Below, one piece after another: positions 8,023 through 18,614 of a stretch of DNA of 64,000 bases. Every line of letters starts with the position of its first letter. Within the stretch, counting starts at the first letter, position 1. Below the pieces are notes generated by a model that was not told where the DNA came from, searched no databases, and saw nothing but the letters and a program-made list of their open reading frames with translations. Source of the stretch: Microbacterium sp. AZCO (lineage in GTDB: Bacteria > Actinomycetota > Actinomycetes > Actinomycetales > Microbacteriaceae); assembly GCF_039614715.1 (NCBI RefSeq), contig NZ_CP154857.1:3596001-3660000 (forward strand), in the 5' to 3' direction. Made by a program: the position numbers and the translations under genes.

Positions 8023-10644
8023 TCAGGATGCCGGGACGAGCGTCAGCGTGTCGGTCGTCGCCGCCGTCACGGCCTCGGGCGAGAAGACCCAGGGGGTCTG
8101 CTCGATCCGCTGCCACGTCTCGGTCTGGTCCGTGTAGTTCGGGTGGAAGGCGTGGCCGCTCTCGCCGGTGAGGTGGTTCCAGCGCGAGTCGTCGAAGTCG
8201 GACAGGTCGACGATCATGCGCATCGACGGAACCGTGATCGTCTCGAAGCCCTCGCCGAGGGTCCAGCCGGTGGCATCCACCATCGAGCTGCCCCCGCTCA
8301 CCGGGTAGGGGCCGCGGTTGAAGAGCCACTCGATCGGCGCGATGCCCGACTTTCCGAACGACCCGTTCGTGAGCGTCAGCGCGTGCAGGTCGCCCCAGTT
8401 CCAGCGGTCGGGGTCGTCGCCCTGCATCTTCACGAGCCTCTTATAGGCGCCCTCCGCCGTGCGCTCGAGCATGTCCTCCTGGTCCGAGACGTCGAGGCCC
8501 GGGTTCACCCACCACGGGGACGACGGGTCGTCGAGCAGCCGGTCGACCACGAGCGTCATGCGGCTCTGGTTGGACAGGGGCGCGGGATGCTCCCGCCCGC
8601 GCACGAAGATGTTGCGCACGAGCTCGTCCCACAGCACGTTCGCGTAGGCCGCCGCCGCCGACTCGGCGTCGTTGTCGGCATCCCACGTGCGAAGCAGTGC
8701 GAGCGCGGCATCCACGTCGTCGTCCCCCGTGCGCACGGAGTCGTACACGGCGGAGAGCCGCATGCCCATGCCGAAGCGGTCGTCGGCCTGGATGTCCCGC
8801 ATGTCGTCGGCGGTGACGGGCCCCTTCGAGACAGCGCGCTGCAGCAGCTCGGTGATGCGTGCGGCGCGCCAGCCGTAGTCCCAGTCCCGCGTCAGGAAGT
8901 AGGGGTAGTCGGGCCCGACGATCGCGTTGTTGGCGGTGACGATGTAGCCCTCAGCCGGGTTGTACGCGACGGGCAGCTCGTCGAAGGGGATCCACCCCTT
9001 CCAGTCGTACGCGGAGTCCCAGCCGGGCTGGGGCATGGATCCGTCGCCTGCGCCGCGGATGGGCAGCCGACCCGGCGCCTGGTAGCCGATGTTGCCGGCG
9101 GTGTCGGCGTAGATGAGGTTCTGCGCGGGCACGTCGAACAGCGCGGCCGCCGCGCGGAAGCCGTCGAAGTCCTTCGCGGTGTCGAGCGCGAAGATGGCGG
9201 ATGCCGTCGTGCCGGGCTGCAGGGCGGTCCACTGCAGTGCGACGGCGTACTCGCCAGAATCGGGCGCCCCGACGGGCGGTGACGTCGTGCCGTCGGTGCC
9301 CTGGTACGGGTCGGCGGCGATGGCGTCGAAGTCGGGCGTGAGCCCCGAGACGATCGGACCGTGCACCGTCGACCGGATCTCGAGGTCGACCGCCTTGCCG
9401 CCCGCGACCTCGATCTTCTCGTGACGGGTCTCGAGCGGCACGAGTGCGCCGTCGCGCCAGTACCGGTCGCCCTCGACCTTCTCGAGGTAGAGGTCGGTGA
9501 CGTCGGTCGTGAGGTTGGTGAAGCCCCACGCGATGTCGGCGTTGTGGCCGATGATGACGCCCGGCATCCCGGAGAAGCCGAAGCCCGACACGTCGAAGGG
9601 GCACGACTCGGAGACCTTCTCACAGCGCAGTCCGATCTGGTGCCAGACGCTGGGCATCGCGGCACCGAGGTGCGGGTCGTTGGCGAGGAGCGGCATCCCG
9701 GACTCCGTCAGATCGCCGGAGACGACCCAGGAGTTCGAGCCGATCCCCTCGGCCGCCCCGCCCACGAGCGTCGACACGGCAGCGACGACCCCCTGCACCG
9801 TCGACCACTCGATGGACGCGGACTCGGCGGAGGCCGGCGCCGCTTCGGCCGGCCCCACGCCTGTCGTGAGCGCGGCCGGGGCCGCCATCGGCGTGATGGT
9901 CGGGACGATGACGGGATTGCGGTCGTACGGGTAGCCGGGGTACAGCTCCGTGAGCTGCTCGGCCGTGAAGTCGGGCGCCATGAGCGCACGCTCGGTCTCG
10001 TCGTCGATGTTCTCGCGGAGGTCCCAGGCCATCGCCTTGAGCCACGCGACCGAGTCTGCCGGCGTCCACGGCTCGATCTCGTAGCCCGGATTCTGCAGCC
10101 CGAGGACGGCGTACTCGAGCGACGCGTCGGCGCCGGAATGGTCGGCGAGGTAGGCGTTCACGCCGTCGGCGTACGCGTCGTAGTACCCGCGCGTCGTGTC
10201 GTCGAGCGCGTCCACCTCCTGCTCCGCGATGTCGTGCCAGCCGAGGGTGCGCAGGAACCTGTCCGTCGCGAGCTGCGACTTACCGAACAGCTCCGACAGC
10301 CGCCCCGCCGTGACGTGCCGGCGGAAGTCCATCTCCCAGAAACGGTCCTGAGCGTGCACATACCCCTGCGCGAAGAGGAGGTCGTGGCTGTCGGACGCCG
10401 TGATGACCGGGATGCCGAGTCGGTCGCGCTGGACCGTGACCTCGTCGTCGAGCCCGGCGAGGCGGAGCTCGCCGGACAGCTGCGGGAACGACCGCTGGAT
10501 CGTCCAGACGCCGTATCCGGCCCCGAGCGCTCCCGTCAGAAGCACGAGCGCGACGAGGCCGAAGGCGATGATGCCGATCGTGCGCCCGACCGAGCGCGTG
10601 CGGGGGGCCTGGACCGGCACAGGGCCGGAGACGGGCTTCGACAT
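8023..10644 (-). CDS. Penicillin acylase family (Ntn-hydrolase) protein
   Basis: 873 residues from the ATG at 10644 (MSKPVSG), which has a GAGGAAG site; an ORF extending to 10737 is less likely. One transmembrane helix near residues 22-42 anchors the enzyme outside the membrane. The GIGSNSWVVSG motif gives the N-terminal nucleophile Ser303 that becomes free after autocatalytic cleavage into alpha and beta chains. NDPHLG and GHNADIAWGFTN are further family motifs. Members hydrolyse penicillins, acyl-homoserine lactones or other amides; the natural substrate here cannot be told. Monocistronic, convergent with the mrp operon. Confidence 0.9.
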   Translation of the reverse strand: MSKPVSGPVPVQAPRTRSVGRTIGIIAFGLVALVLLTGALGAGYGVWTIQRSFPQLSGELRLAGLDDEVTVQRDRLGIPVITASDSHDLLFAQGYVHAQDRFWEMDFRRHVTAGRLSELFGKSQLATDRFLRTLGWHDIAEQEVDALDDTTRGYYDAYADGVNAYLADHSGADASLEYAVLGLQNPGYEIEPWTPADSVAWLKAMAWDLRENIDDETERALMAPDFTAEQLTELYPGYPYDRNPVIVPTITPMAAPAALTTGVGPAEAAPASAESASIEWSTVQGVVAAVSTLVGGAAEGIGSNSWVVSGDLTESGMPLLANDPHLGAAMPSVWHQIGLRCEKVSESCPFDVSGFGFSGMPGVIIGHNADIAWGFTNLTTDVTDLYLEKVEGDRYWRDGALVPLETRHEKIEVAGGKAVDLEIRSTVHGPIVSGLTPDFDAIAADPYQGTDGTTSPPVGAPDSGEYAVALQWTALQPGTTASAIFALDTAKDFDGFRAAAALFDVPAQNLIYADTAGNIGYQAPGRLPIRGAGDGSMPQPGWDSAYDWKGWIPFDELPVAYNPAEGYIVTANNAIVGPDYPYFLTRDWDYGWRAARITELLQRAVSKGPVTADDMRDIQADDRFGMGMRLSAVYDSVRTGDDDVDAALALLRTWDADNDAESAAAAYANVLWDELVRNIFVRGREHPAPLSNQSRMTLVVDRLLDDPSSPWWVNPGLDVSDQEDMLERTAEGAYKRLVKMQGDDPDRWNWGDLHALTLTNGSFGKSGIAPIEWLFNRGPYPVSGGSSMVDATGWTLGEGFETITVPSMRMIVDLSDFDDSRWNHLTGESGHAFHPNYTDQTETWQRIEQTPWVFSPEAVTAATTDTLTLVPAS

Positions 10645-10818
10645 CGAAGACACTTCCTCACGAACGACGTGGGACTCCGGCTCAGGTCGAGCGATCCCCA
10701 GTCCCACGCGTCGGGTCGCGTGGGCATCGTCTCGCATCGTAACCCGGGACGGCTCAGGATGCCTCGACGCGGAGGTGTTCGCGCTGCGTCGGTCCGTTTT
10801 GCGCTCGGCCCGGCGGGC

Positions 10819-12672
10819 TCAGCCGATGAGGCTGGGCTGCAGGTCGCGCAGCGTGCGGAAGTGCGTCATGCGGGTCACGCCGACGGCGGCGAGGACCAGG
10901 CCGCCCAGCATCCAGCTGAGAAGCGCGAGGACGTCGGTGCCCACCCGGGCGAGGTCTCCGCCGTACATGAGCTGACGCATGGCGTCGACGACGAAGCCCA
11001 TCGGCAGCACCTGGTGGAGCGACCCCAGCGGAGCCGGCAGGGTCTGCCACGGGAACGTCCCGCCCGCCGTGACGAGCTGCACGACCATGAGCACGAGGCC
11101 GAGGAACTGTCCGACCGATCCGAGCCACACATTGAGCGCGAGGATGACCGCCGCGTAGGTGAACGAAGCCAGCACCATGACGCCGAGCGTGCCGAGCGGA
11201 TTGGCGAACCCGAAGCCGAGGGCGAATGCGAGGATGCCGAACAGCGCCGTCATCTGCAGGCCGCCGAGCAGGGCCGGGGTGAGCCAGCCGGCCGCCGTCA
11301 CGCGCAGGGGCGAGTGCAGCGCCGTCACGGCCCGGCGCGAGATGGGCTTGACGATGAGGAAGAGGGCGTAGATGCCGATCCACCCGGCGAGGGCGGCGAA
11401 GAACGGGGCGAGGCCCGCGCCGTAATCGGCGGCGGAGGCGAGCTTGCCGGACTCCACGGCGACGGGATCGGAGATCGCCTTCGCCTGTGCGTCGCGCAGC
11501 GCGGCGCTGGAGTCGGGGATCGCCGCGACGCCGGCGTCGAGGCCGTCGCGCAGCTGCGCCGTGCCGTCGGCGAGCGTGCCGAGGCCGCCGGCCAGAATGG
11601 ATGCGCCGCCGCTGAGCTGGGACGCACCGCTCGCCGCCGCGTCGGCGCCGGAGGCGACCTGCGCCGCCCCCGCGGAGACCTGGGCCGCGCCCGCGGCGAG
11701 GGCGTCGACCTTGCCGACAGCGGTCTGCACCGTCGTGTTGCCCTGGCGGAGGTCGTCGGCGACGGGGTCGAGCTTGGCGAGCACGGCGTCGATCTGCGTC
11801 TGGTCGAGGCCCTGCTCCGCGAGGGTCGTCGCGATGTCGGCGCGGGCCCGGGGGAGCGCATCGGTCGCGGTCTGCACGGCGGCGCCGGCGCGATCCGCGT
11901 AGCCGGCGATCGTCGCGGTGCCCGCGGCGACCTGCTCTGCGCCGCCGGCGACGCGGTGAGCCCCGTCGGCGAGGGTCGCGGTGCCATCGGCGAGCTGAGC
12001 AGAGCCGGACGCGAGCTGCTGCGCGCCGTCGGACGCCTGCTGGGCGCCGTCGGCGAGTTGTGCGGCGCCGTCGGCCGCCTCCACGAGCTGCACGCGGATG
12101 TCGGAGATCCCGGTCAGGAGGCGGCCCGCGGCCTCCTTGGCGACGAGCTCCGCGACGGATGATCGGATCTTCTCCACCGCCTGCGCGCCGATCGTCGAGG
12201 CGAGGTAGTTATTGGCGTCGTTCGTCTCGAGCTCGATCGTCGCCTGTCGCGGTTCATCGCCGGCGACGGACGCGAGAGCGTCGGAGAAATCGGCCGGGAT
12301 CACGACAGTGAAGTCGACGCTGCCCTCCTCGAGCGCCCGCGCCGCCTGGGCCGACGTCATGGCCTTCCAGTCGAACGCGCCGCCGTCGAGCAGCTCGTCG
12401 GCGATGCGCTCGCCGTAGTTCTGATCAGTGGATGCCTCGGTGACGGCACCGGCGGAATCGACGGTGGCCTCGGCGCCGGCCGTTGCCCCGGCATCCTCGT
12501 TGATGAGCGCGACCGGGATCTCGCTGAATCGGCCGTACGGGTCCTGGTTGGCCCAGAGGTACAGCCCGCCGTAGAGCACGGGCACGAGGAGCAGCGCGAC
12601 GAGCGCGATGATCGACATGCGCGTCGCGGTGAGGCGGCGGAGCTCCGCCGCGATCATGGCGGGGATCTTCAC
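10819..12672 (-). CDS. YhgE/Pip family ABC-2-type membrane protein
   Basis: 617 residues. The GTG at 12672 overlaps the upstream stop (GTGA); the product starts MKIPAMIAAELRRL. A first helix (residues about 18-38) is followed by a large extracytoplasmic domain. This domain contains many glycine/alanine repeats of the form LADGA-QL-DGA (about residues 190-400), typical of YhgE/Pip proteins. The last about 190 residues hold about six helices of the ABC-2 permease type. Homologues include phage-infection protein Pip and type-VII-secretion-linked YueB-like proteins. Placement with a TetR regulator and an ABC-ATPase-like protein suggests an efflux or export system. Confidence 0.85.
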   Translation of the reverse strand: MKIPAMIAAELRRLTATRMSIIALVALLLVPVLYGGLYLWANQDPYGRFSEIPVALINEDAGATAGAEATVDSAGAVTEASTDQNYGERIADELLDGGAFDWKAMTSAQAARALEEGSVDFTVVIPADFSDALASVAGDEPRQATIELETNDANNYLASTIGAQAVEKIRSSVAELVAKEAAGRLLTGISDIRVQLVEAADGAAQLADGAQQASDGAQQLASGSAQLADGTATLADGAHRVAGGAEQVAAGTATIAGYADRAGAAVQTATDALPRARADIATTLAEQGLDQTQIDAVLAKLDPVADDLRQGNTTVQTAVGKVDALAAGAAQVSAGAAQVASGADAAASGASQLSGGASILAGGLGTLADGTAQLRDGLDAGVAAIPDSSAALRDAQAKAISDPVAVESGKLASAADYGAGLAPFFAALAGWIGIYALFLIVKPISRRAVTALHSPLRVTAAGWLTPALLGGLQMTALFGILAFALGFGFANPLGTLGVMVLASFTYAAVILALNVWLGSVGQFLGLVLMVVQLVTAGGTFPWQTLPAPLGSLHQVLPMGFVVDAMRQLMYGGDLARVGTDVLALLSWMLGGLVLAAVGVTRMTHFRTLRDLQPSLIG

Positions 12673-13337
12673 GGCCGCACCGCCTTCGTGAGCGCACGGC
12701 CGGCGCGGGTGCGCAGCCGGCTCGGCCGGGGCCGCGCGCGGTGCGGAGTCGGGGCCGTGAGGACGGCGGCCGACGCCTCGCCCGCGACGACGAGCACGGC
12801 GTACCCGCGTTCCGCGAACTCCTGCGCGAGCGTCCACCACTCCCGCGGATCGCCGCCGTGGCGGTCGGGCGACACGAGCACGAGCCCCTCGACACCATGG
12901 CGCAGTGTCGCCAGTTCGAGCAGCAGTCGCAGCCGCCGGGCGGCCAGGACGTCGGCGATGGGGGTGCGCGCGAGATCGCGAGCGCCCGCCTCCTGGAGCC
13001 AGCGCGACACCGCGACCGGGTCGGAGCGGCGGCCCGCGAACATGAGCTCCTCGGCGACGATGCCCGCGACAGTGACGTTCGGGGCAGGGTCGGAGACGTC
13101 GGGGGCGTCGACGAGGGCGATCCGGCGGCGGAGGGCCGCGGCATCCCGCTTCCCGTCGATCAGGACGGAACCCGTGTCGGGACGCATCCGGCCCGACGCG
13201 ATGAGCCCGAGGATAGTGGGGCGCTGCTCGGTCTCGGCGAGGGCGAGCCTCGCGGTTCCTGAGGCGAACTCCACCGACGTCTCGGGCAGCGAGATGCCGT
13301 TGCGTCCCTTCGACACCTCGGTGAGGGCGATCCGCAT
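12669..13337 (-). CDS. Degenerate ABC-ATPase-like protein
   Basis: 222 residues, starting MRIALTEVSKG at 13337 in a TGATG overlap with the tetR stop. The layout is that of an ABC ATPase: RPDTGSVLIDG after the normal Walker A position and RRIALVDAP for the Q-loop region. However, the P-loop is replaced by ALAETEQRPTILGLI (no GKS/T), the signature region reads VLAARRLRLLLELATL instead of LSGGQ, and Walker B reads LVLVSPD without the DE pair. ATP hydrolysis is therefore doubtful. It lies between tetR and the YhgE/Pip gene and is coupled to both, so a regulatory or scaffold role for that permease is inferred. Confidence 0.7.
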   Translation of the reverse strand: MRIALTEVSKGRNGISLPETSVEFASGTARLALAETEQRPTILGLIASGRMRPDTGSVLIDGKRDAAALRRRIALVDAPDVSDPAPNVTVAGIVAEELMFAGRRSDPVAVSRWLQEAGARDLARTPIADVLAARRLRLLLELATLRHGVEGLVLVSPDRHGGDPREWWTLAQEFAERGYAVLVVAGEASAAVLTAPTPHRARPRPSRLRTRAGRALTKAVRP

Positions 13338-13966
13338 CACGCCTCGTCCTCCACGAGCGACGGGTGACGCTCGAGGAGCGTCACGGACTCGGTCCACGAC
13401 AGGCCGGCGATGCTCAGCACCGCGCGGACGGCGAGCGAGCGGGCCTCGGGGGACGAGGCATCCATCCGCGTGATGACCGCTCGCGCGGCCTCCTCGACGA
13501 GCCGCGCGAGGGTCGGGGCGGCGACGTCGGTGCGGAGCGTGCCGTCGTCCTGGCCCGCGCGCACGATCTCGGCGAGCCGTCGCCGCACGGGCGCGAGTGC
13601 GTCGGCGGTGTCGTGCACGTGCGCTTCGTCGAGGGCGATGGATGCCGCGACCTGCACGTGCGCCGCCTCGCGCCAGAGCAGCGAGGCGAGGCGGGCGAGC
13701 GCGACGCGGGCGTCGGCGTCGTCGATCGTGAGGGCGATGGCGTTGAAGCGCTGGGCGCCGATGGAGATGACGGCTCGCACGAGGGCGTCGCGGTCGTCGA
13801 AGTGGCCGTAGAGGGCGCGGCGCGAGAGGCCGGCCGAGCGCGCGATGGCGTCGATCGACGCGTGCGGGTCGCGGGCGATGAGATCGGTCGCGGCCGAGAT
13901 GATGTCGGCGCGGTTCTCGAGCGCGTCGCGTCGTGGGCGTCGCGGAGTGGAGGTGGGTGTGCTCAC
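13337..13966 (-). CDS. TetR/AcrR family transcriptional regulator
   Basis: 209 residues, GTG start at 13966, chosen because TACCAT lies 7 nt upstream. The N-terminal helix-turn-helix is seen in IISAATDLIARDPHASIDAIARSAGLSRRALYGHFDDRDALVRAV. The helical C-terminal part is the ligand-binding domain; its ligand is unknown. It is first in an operon with the ABC-like and YhgE/Pip genes and is preceded by a perfect 26-bp palindrome, so it most likely represses its own operon until an inducer binds. Confidence 0.92.
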   Translation of the reverse strand: MSTPTSTPRRPRRDALENRADIISAATDLIARDPHASIDAIARSAGLSRRALYGHFDDRDALVRAVISIGAQRFNAIALTIDDADARVALARLASLLWREAAHVQVAASIALDEAHVHDTADALAPVRRRLAEIVRAGQDDGTLRTDVAAPTLARLVEEAARAVITRMDASSPEARSLAVRAVLSIAGLSWTESVTLLERHPSLVEDEA

Positions 13967-13973
13967 TCACCTC

Positions 13974-13979
13974 ATGGTA
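13974..13979 (-). promoter_or_regulatory. -10 hexamer of the tetR operon (leaderless)
   Basis: TACCAT on the minus strand, 7 nt before the GTG at 13966. Confidence 0.5.
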
Positions 13980-13980
13980 A

Positions 13981-14006
13981 TAACTTGCACACTGATGTGC
14001 AAGTTA
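13981..14006. promoter_or_regulatory. TetR operator, perfect palindrome
   Basis: TAACTTGCACA, spacer CTGA, then TGTGCAAGTTA: 11-bp perfect arms. It starts 1 bp upstream of the tetR -10 hexamer and covers the -35 region, the expected place for an autorepressor. It also lies directly behind the argG stop codon. Confidence 0.75.
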
Positions 14007-14014
14007 GTGCATCG

Positions 14015-15550
<1,536 letters not shown>

Positions 15551-16282
15551 TCAGATGACGATCGCCCCGCTCGCCGGCGTGTGCCGCCGGGTGGCCCGCT
15601 TCTCGCGGAACCGGTCGATCGCGATGATCATCGCGCCGATGGCGAGGAAGCCCGCTGTCATGACCGCGATGTACAGCAGCGGCGAACGGTATCCGCCCGC
15701 GATGTGCGGGTCGAGGAACGGGTAGGGGTACCACCACGGCGTGGTCCCGTCCGGGTTGGCGACGCGCTCGCCGCGGACCATCGTGTACGTGACCCACGCG
15801 ACGGGGTAGCCGACCAGAACGCCGAGTGCCCACCACGGCAGTCCGCGACGGCGCGGTGCCAGCAGCAGGTCGAGCAGGAAGTAGATCGGCATGACGACGT
15901 GCAGCGTCTCGGCCGCGTACTTGTCGAGCAGCGCGATGCCGGCGGAGTCGCCCAGCGCGATGGCCGACGGCAGTCCGCGCAGCAGCAGGTTGTACACGAG
16001 GCCCAGCAGGAAGATCGGGCCGGAGACCGCCGCCAGCGCGAGGACGATCGTCTGCGGCTCAGGCGTCGTGCCGGGGTGCCGCAGCGACCAGGCCGCGGCG
16101 GCGAGGAGCGCCGCGATGCTCAAGAGCGTCGAGACGATCGTGAAGAGGCTGAAGTAGTTCGCGAGCACGTCGCCGAGGACCTCGGACTGCCGTGCTGCTC
16201 TGTCGACATTGACGATGAAACCGGCGACGACCCCCGAGAAGGCTGTCACCGCCGCAGCGATGCGGAACCATGACCAATACAT
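15551..16282 (-). CDS. Pr6Pr family membrane protein (copy 1)
   Basis: 243 residues from the ATG at 16282 (MYWSWFRIAAAV), which has a GGAAAGG site 8 nt away. About six hydrophobic segments and the motifs NYFSLFTIVSTLLS, LHVVMPIYFLLDLLLAPRR and [11 protein letters not shown] match the Pr6Pr (FAR-17a/AIG1-like) group of actinobacterial membrane proteins. No biochemical role is established for the bacterial members; the plant and animal AIG1/ADTRP relatives hydrolyse fatty-acid esters of hydroxy fatty acids, which is only a hint. It is a tandem paralogue of the next gene. Confidence 0.8.
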   Translation of the reverse strand: MYWSWFRIAAAVTAFSGVVAGFIVNVDRAARQSEVLGDVLANYFSLFTIVSTLLSIAALLAAAAWSLRHPGTTPEPQTIVLALAAVSGPIFLLGLVYNLLLRGLPSAIALGDSAGIALLDKYAAETLHVVMPIYFLLDLLLAPRRRGLPWWALGVLVGYPVAWVTYTMVRGERVANPDGTTPWWYPYPFLDPHIAGGYRSPLLYIAVMTAGFLAIGAMIIAIDRFREKRATRRHTPASGAIVI

Positions 16283-16470
16283 TTCGACGACCTTTCCGAT
16301 GATGACTTGTGTGGATGTGTCGTCCCCCATGAGCACAGGTGTAGCGAGGGCGATACCTCGGAACCGGAATCTCGGTAGCCCGGATGCCATAACGGAAGAG
16401 GTGTCACCGCTTGCTTTTGTAGGCGAGAAACAACGCGTCCCCCAAATAGTGGACACTGTCGACAAACGCC
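16283..16470. other. Less GC-rich spacer between the two Pr6Pr genes
   Basis: This 188-bp gap is visibly richer in A/T than its surroundings (for example around 16405-16460). It probably holds the promoter for copy 1, but I see no clear -10/-35 pair, no palindrome and no supported ORF. Confidence 0.4.
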
Positions 16471-17184
16471 TCACCGATTGGTGGTAAGCGGCTTCCCGCG
16501 GCGGCGTCCGACCCAGACGACGAGGGTCGCGAAGAGGCTGATCGCGATCGCGATCCCCGCGACGTACAGGGCGACGGTGCCGTATCCGTCGTCGAAGTTG
16601 TTGGGGTCGAGGAACGGGTACGGGTACCAGAACGGCGCCCCCGTCGTCGGGTTCGTCGTGAGCGGGCCGCGCACGAGCGTGTAGACGACCCAGACGATCG
16701 GGAAGATCAGCACCTCGGCGATCGATCGCCACGGGAGCGCGCGGCGGCGCGGGGCGAGGAAGAGGTCGGCGGCGAGGAAGATCGGTCCGACGACGTGGAG
16801 CACCTCGTTCGACCACGGCACCGTCGTGCCCTGCGGGAGCGCGATGCCGCGCAGCAGCGTGTTGTAGACGACGCCCGTCACGAGCATGTTCGTCGTGGCG
16901 CATGCGAGCACGGTCGCGAGGGCGCGGGGCTCGGGGGCGGCGACGCGGCGGCCCCGCGACCAGAACCAGACCGCGGCCCACGCCAGCACGACGACCGACA
17001 CCACGTTGGACAGGATCGTGAAGAAGCTGAAGAAGTTGACGATCGTCGTCGCCACGTCGCGCCCGGCGTCGATGGCCCCGCCGATCGTGCGGACGGCCTG
17101 CGCCACGATCGCGGCCAGGATGAGGAGGGATGCCGCGGCCCGCATGAGCGCCCAGGTCCGAGCCCAGGCCGGGGTGCGCGTCAT
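16471..17184 (-). CDS. Pr6Pr family membrane protein (copy 2)
   Basis: 237 residues. It has the same plan as its downstream neighbour: [42 protein letters not shown] and [18 protein letters not shown], with about six helices and a basic C-terminus. The duplicated segments align in order, so the pair arose by tandem duplication and has diverged substantially. The ATG at 17184 follows TAGGGT by exactly 6 nt, so translation is probably leaderless. Function unknown; divergent from purA. Confidence 0.8.
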   Translation of the reverse strand: MTRTPAWARTWALMRAAASLLILAAIVAQAVRTIGGAIDAGRDVATTIVNFFSFFTILSNVVSVVVLAWAAVWFWSRGRRVAAPEPRALATVLACATTNMLVTGVVYNTLLRGIALPQGTTVPWSNEVLHVVGPIFLAADLFLAPRRRALPWRSIAEVLIFPIVWVVYTLVRGPLTTNPTTGAPFWYPYPFLDPNNFDDGYGTVALYVAGIAIAISLFATLVVWVGRRRGKPLTTNR

Positions 17185-17190
17185 GCGCTC

Positions 17191-17196
17191 ACCCTA
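17191..17196 (-). promoter_or_regulatory. -10 hexamer of Pr6Pr copy 2 (leaderless)
   Basis: TAGGGT on the minus strand, 6 nt before the ATG at 17184. Confidence 0.45.
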
Positions 17197-17221
17197 GCGG
17201 CGGCCCCGGACGCCCGCTGGA

Positions 17222-17227
17222 TAGGAT
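17222..17227 (+). promoter_or_regulatory. Candidate -10 of purA
   Basis: TAGGAT, 37 nt before the purA ATG. It gives a short leader with a GGGGGAG ribosome site. Confidence 0.35.
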
Positions 17228-17264
17228 GGGGTGTAACCGTCCGCTACGAACGGGGGAGCCCCCA

Positions 17265-18551
17265 ATGCCTGGCATCGTGATCGTCGGAGTCCAGTGGGGT
17301 GACGAGGGCAAGGGCAAGGCCACCGACCTGCTCGGCGAGCGCACCGACTGGGTCGTCAAGTTCAACGGCGGCAACAACGCGGGGCACACCGTCGTCATCG
17401 GCGACGAGAAGTACGCCCTGCACCTGCTGCCGTCCGGCATCCTGTCGCCCGGCGTCAACCCCGTCATCGGCAACGGCGTCGTCGTCGACCTCGAGGTGCT
17501 CTTCAACGAGCTCGAGGCGCTGCACGCGCGCGGGCTCGACACGTCGCGCCTGCGCATCAGCGCCAACGCGCACATCATCACGCAGTACCACCGCACCCTC
17601 GACAAGGTCACCGAGCGCTTCCTCGGCAAGCGCATGATCGGCACCACCGGTCGCGGCATCGGCCCCGCGTACGCCGACAAGATCAACCGCGTCGGCATCC
17701 GCGTGCAGGACCTCTTCGACGAGAACATCCTGCGCCAGAAGGTCGAGGGCGCCCTCGACCAGAAGAACCACCTGCTCGTGAAGGTGTTCAACCGCCGCTC
17801 GATCACGTGCGACGAGATCGTCGACGACCTGCTGTCGTACACCGAGCGCCTCCGCCCGATGGTCGCCGACACGTCGCTCCTCCTCAATGACGCGCTCGAC
17901 GCCGGCGAGGTCGTCGTGTTCGAGGGCGGCCAGGCCACGATGCTCGACGTCGACCACGGCACCTACCCCTTCGTGACGTCGTCGTCGGCGACGGCCGGCG
18001 GCGCCGCGACCGGCTCCGGCGTCGGACCCAACCGCCTCGACCGGATCGTCGGCATCGTCAAGGCCTACACGACGCGCGTCGGATCCGGTCCGTTCCCCAC
18101 CGAGCTCTTCGACGACGACGGCGACTACCTGCGCTCGCGCGGGTTCGAGTTCGGCACGACCACCGGCCGCCCGCGCCGTGTGGGCTGGTACGACGCCCCC
18201 ATCACCCGCTACGCGACGCGCATCAACGGCATCACCGACCTCGTGCTGACCAAGCTCGACATCCTGTCGGGCCTCGCGCAGATCCCGGTCTGCGTCGCGT
18301 ACGACGTCGACGGCGTGCGCTTCGACGAAGTGCCGGTCAACCAGTCCGACTTCCACCACGCGAAGCCGATCCTGGAGTACTTCCCCGGGTGGAAGCAGGA
18401 CATCTCGACGGCCCGCACGTTCGACGATCTGCCTCCCGAAGCGCAGGACTACGTGCTCGCGCTCGAGAAGATGAGCGGCACGCGCATCTCGGTCATCGGC
18501 GTGGGTCCCGCGCGCGACGCCGTCATCGTGCGCCACGACCTCGTCGACTGA
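17265..18551 (+). CDS. purA: Adenylosuccinate synthetase
   Basis: 428 residues. It forms adenylosuccinate from IMP and aspartate with GTP, the first committed step from IMP to AMP. The N-terminal [14 protein letters not shown] loop binds GTP and [14 protein letters not shown] follows, and [10 protein letters not shown] and the C-terminal TKLDILSGL are family signatures. The ATG at 17265 is chosen over an upstream GTG at 17226 because the family starts at PGIVIVG and a GGGGGAG site lies 6-8 nt away. With purL and apt, this window carries three purine nucleotide genes, none of them in one operon. Confidence 0.97.
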   Translation: MPGIVIVGVQWGDEGKGKATDLLGERTDWVVKFNGGNNAGHTVVIGDEKYALHLLPSGILSPGVNPVIGNGVVVDLEVLFNELEALHARGLDTSRLRISANAHIITQYHRTLDKVTERFLGKRMIGTTGRGIGPAYADKINRVGIRVQDLFDENILRQKVEGALDQKNHLLVKVFNRRSITCDEIVDDLLSYTERLRPMVADTSLLLNDALDAGEVVVFEGGQATMLDVDHGTYPFVTSSSATAGGAATGSGVGPNRLDRIVGIVKAYTTRVGSGPFPTELFDDDGDYLRSRGFEFGTTTGRPRRVGWYDAPITRYATRINGITDLVLTKLDILSGLAQIPVCVAYDVDGVRFDEVPVNQSDFHHAKPILEYFPGWKQDISTARTFDDLPPEAQDYVLALEKMSGTRISVIGVGPARDAVIVRHDLVD

Positions 18552-18559
18552 CCCCGTGC

Positions 18560-18585
18560 GACCCCTCGACGCGCTCAGGGACCGG
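18560..18585 (+). repeat. Dispersed 26-bp repeat, copy 1
   Basis: It begins GACCCCTCGACGCGCTCAGG and ends GACCGG. It differs from the copy at 45693-45718 by three bases. It lies in the noncoding gap between purA and the lactonase gene. Confidence 0.7.
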
Positions 18586-18614
18586 CACGGCCATCGGCCG
18601 GAGGGGTCCGGGCG

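Noticed and set aside
10645..10737. N-terminal extension of the penicillin-acylase protein by 31 residues
   Set aside because: The ATG at 10644 has GAGGAAG at proper distance and leaves the membrane anchor near the N-terminus; the extension is hydrophilic and lacks a ribosome site.
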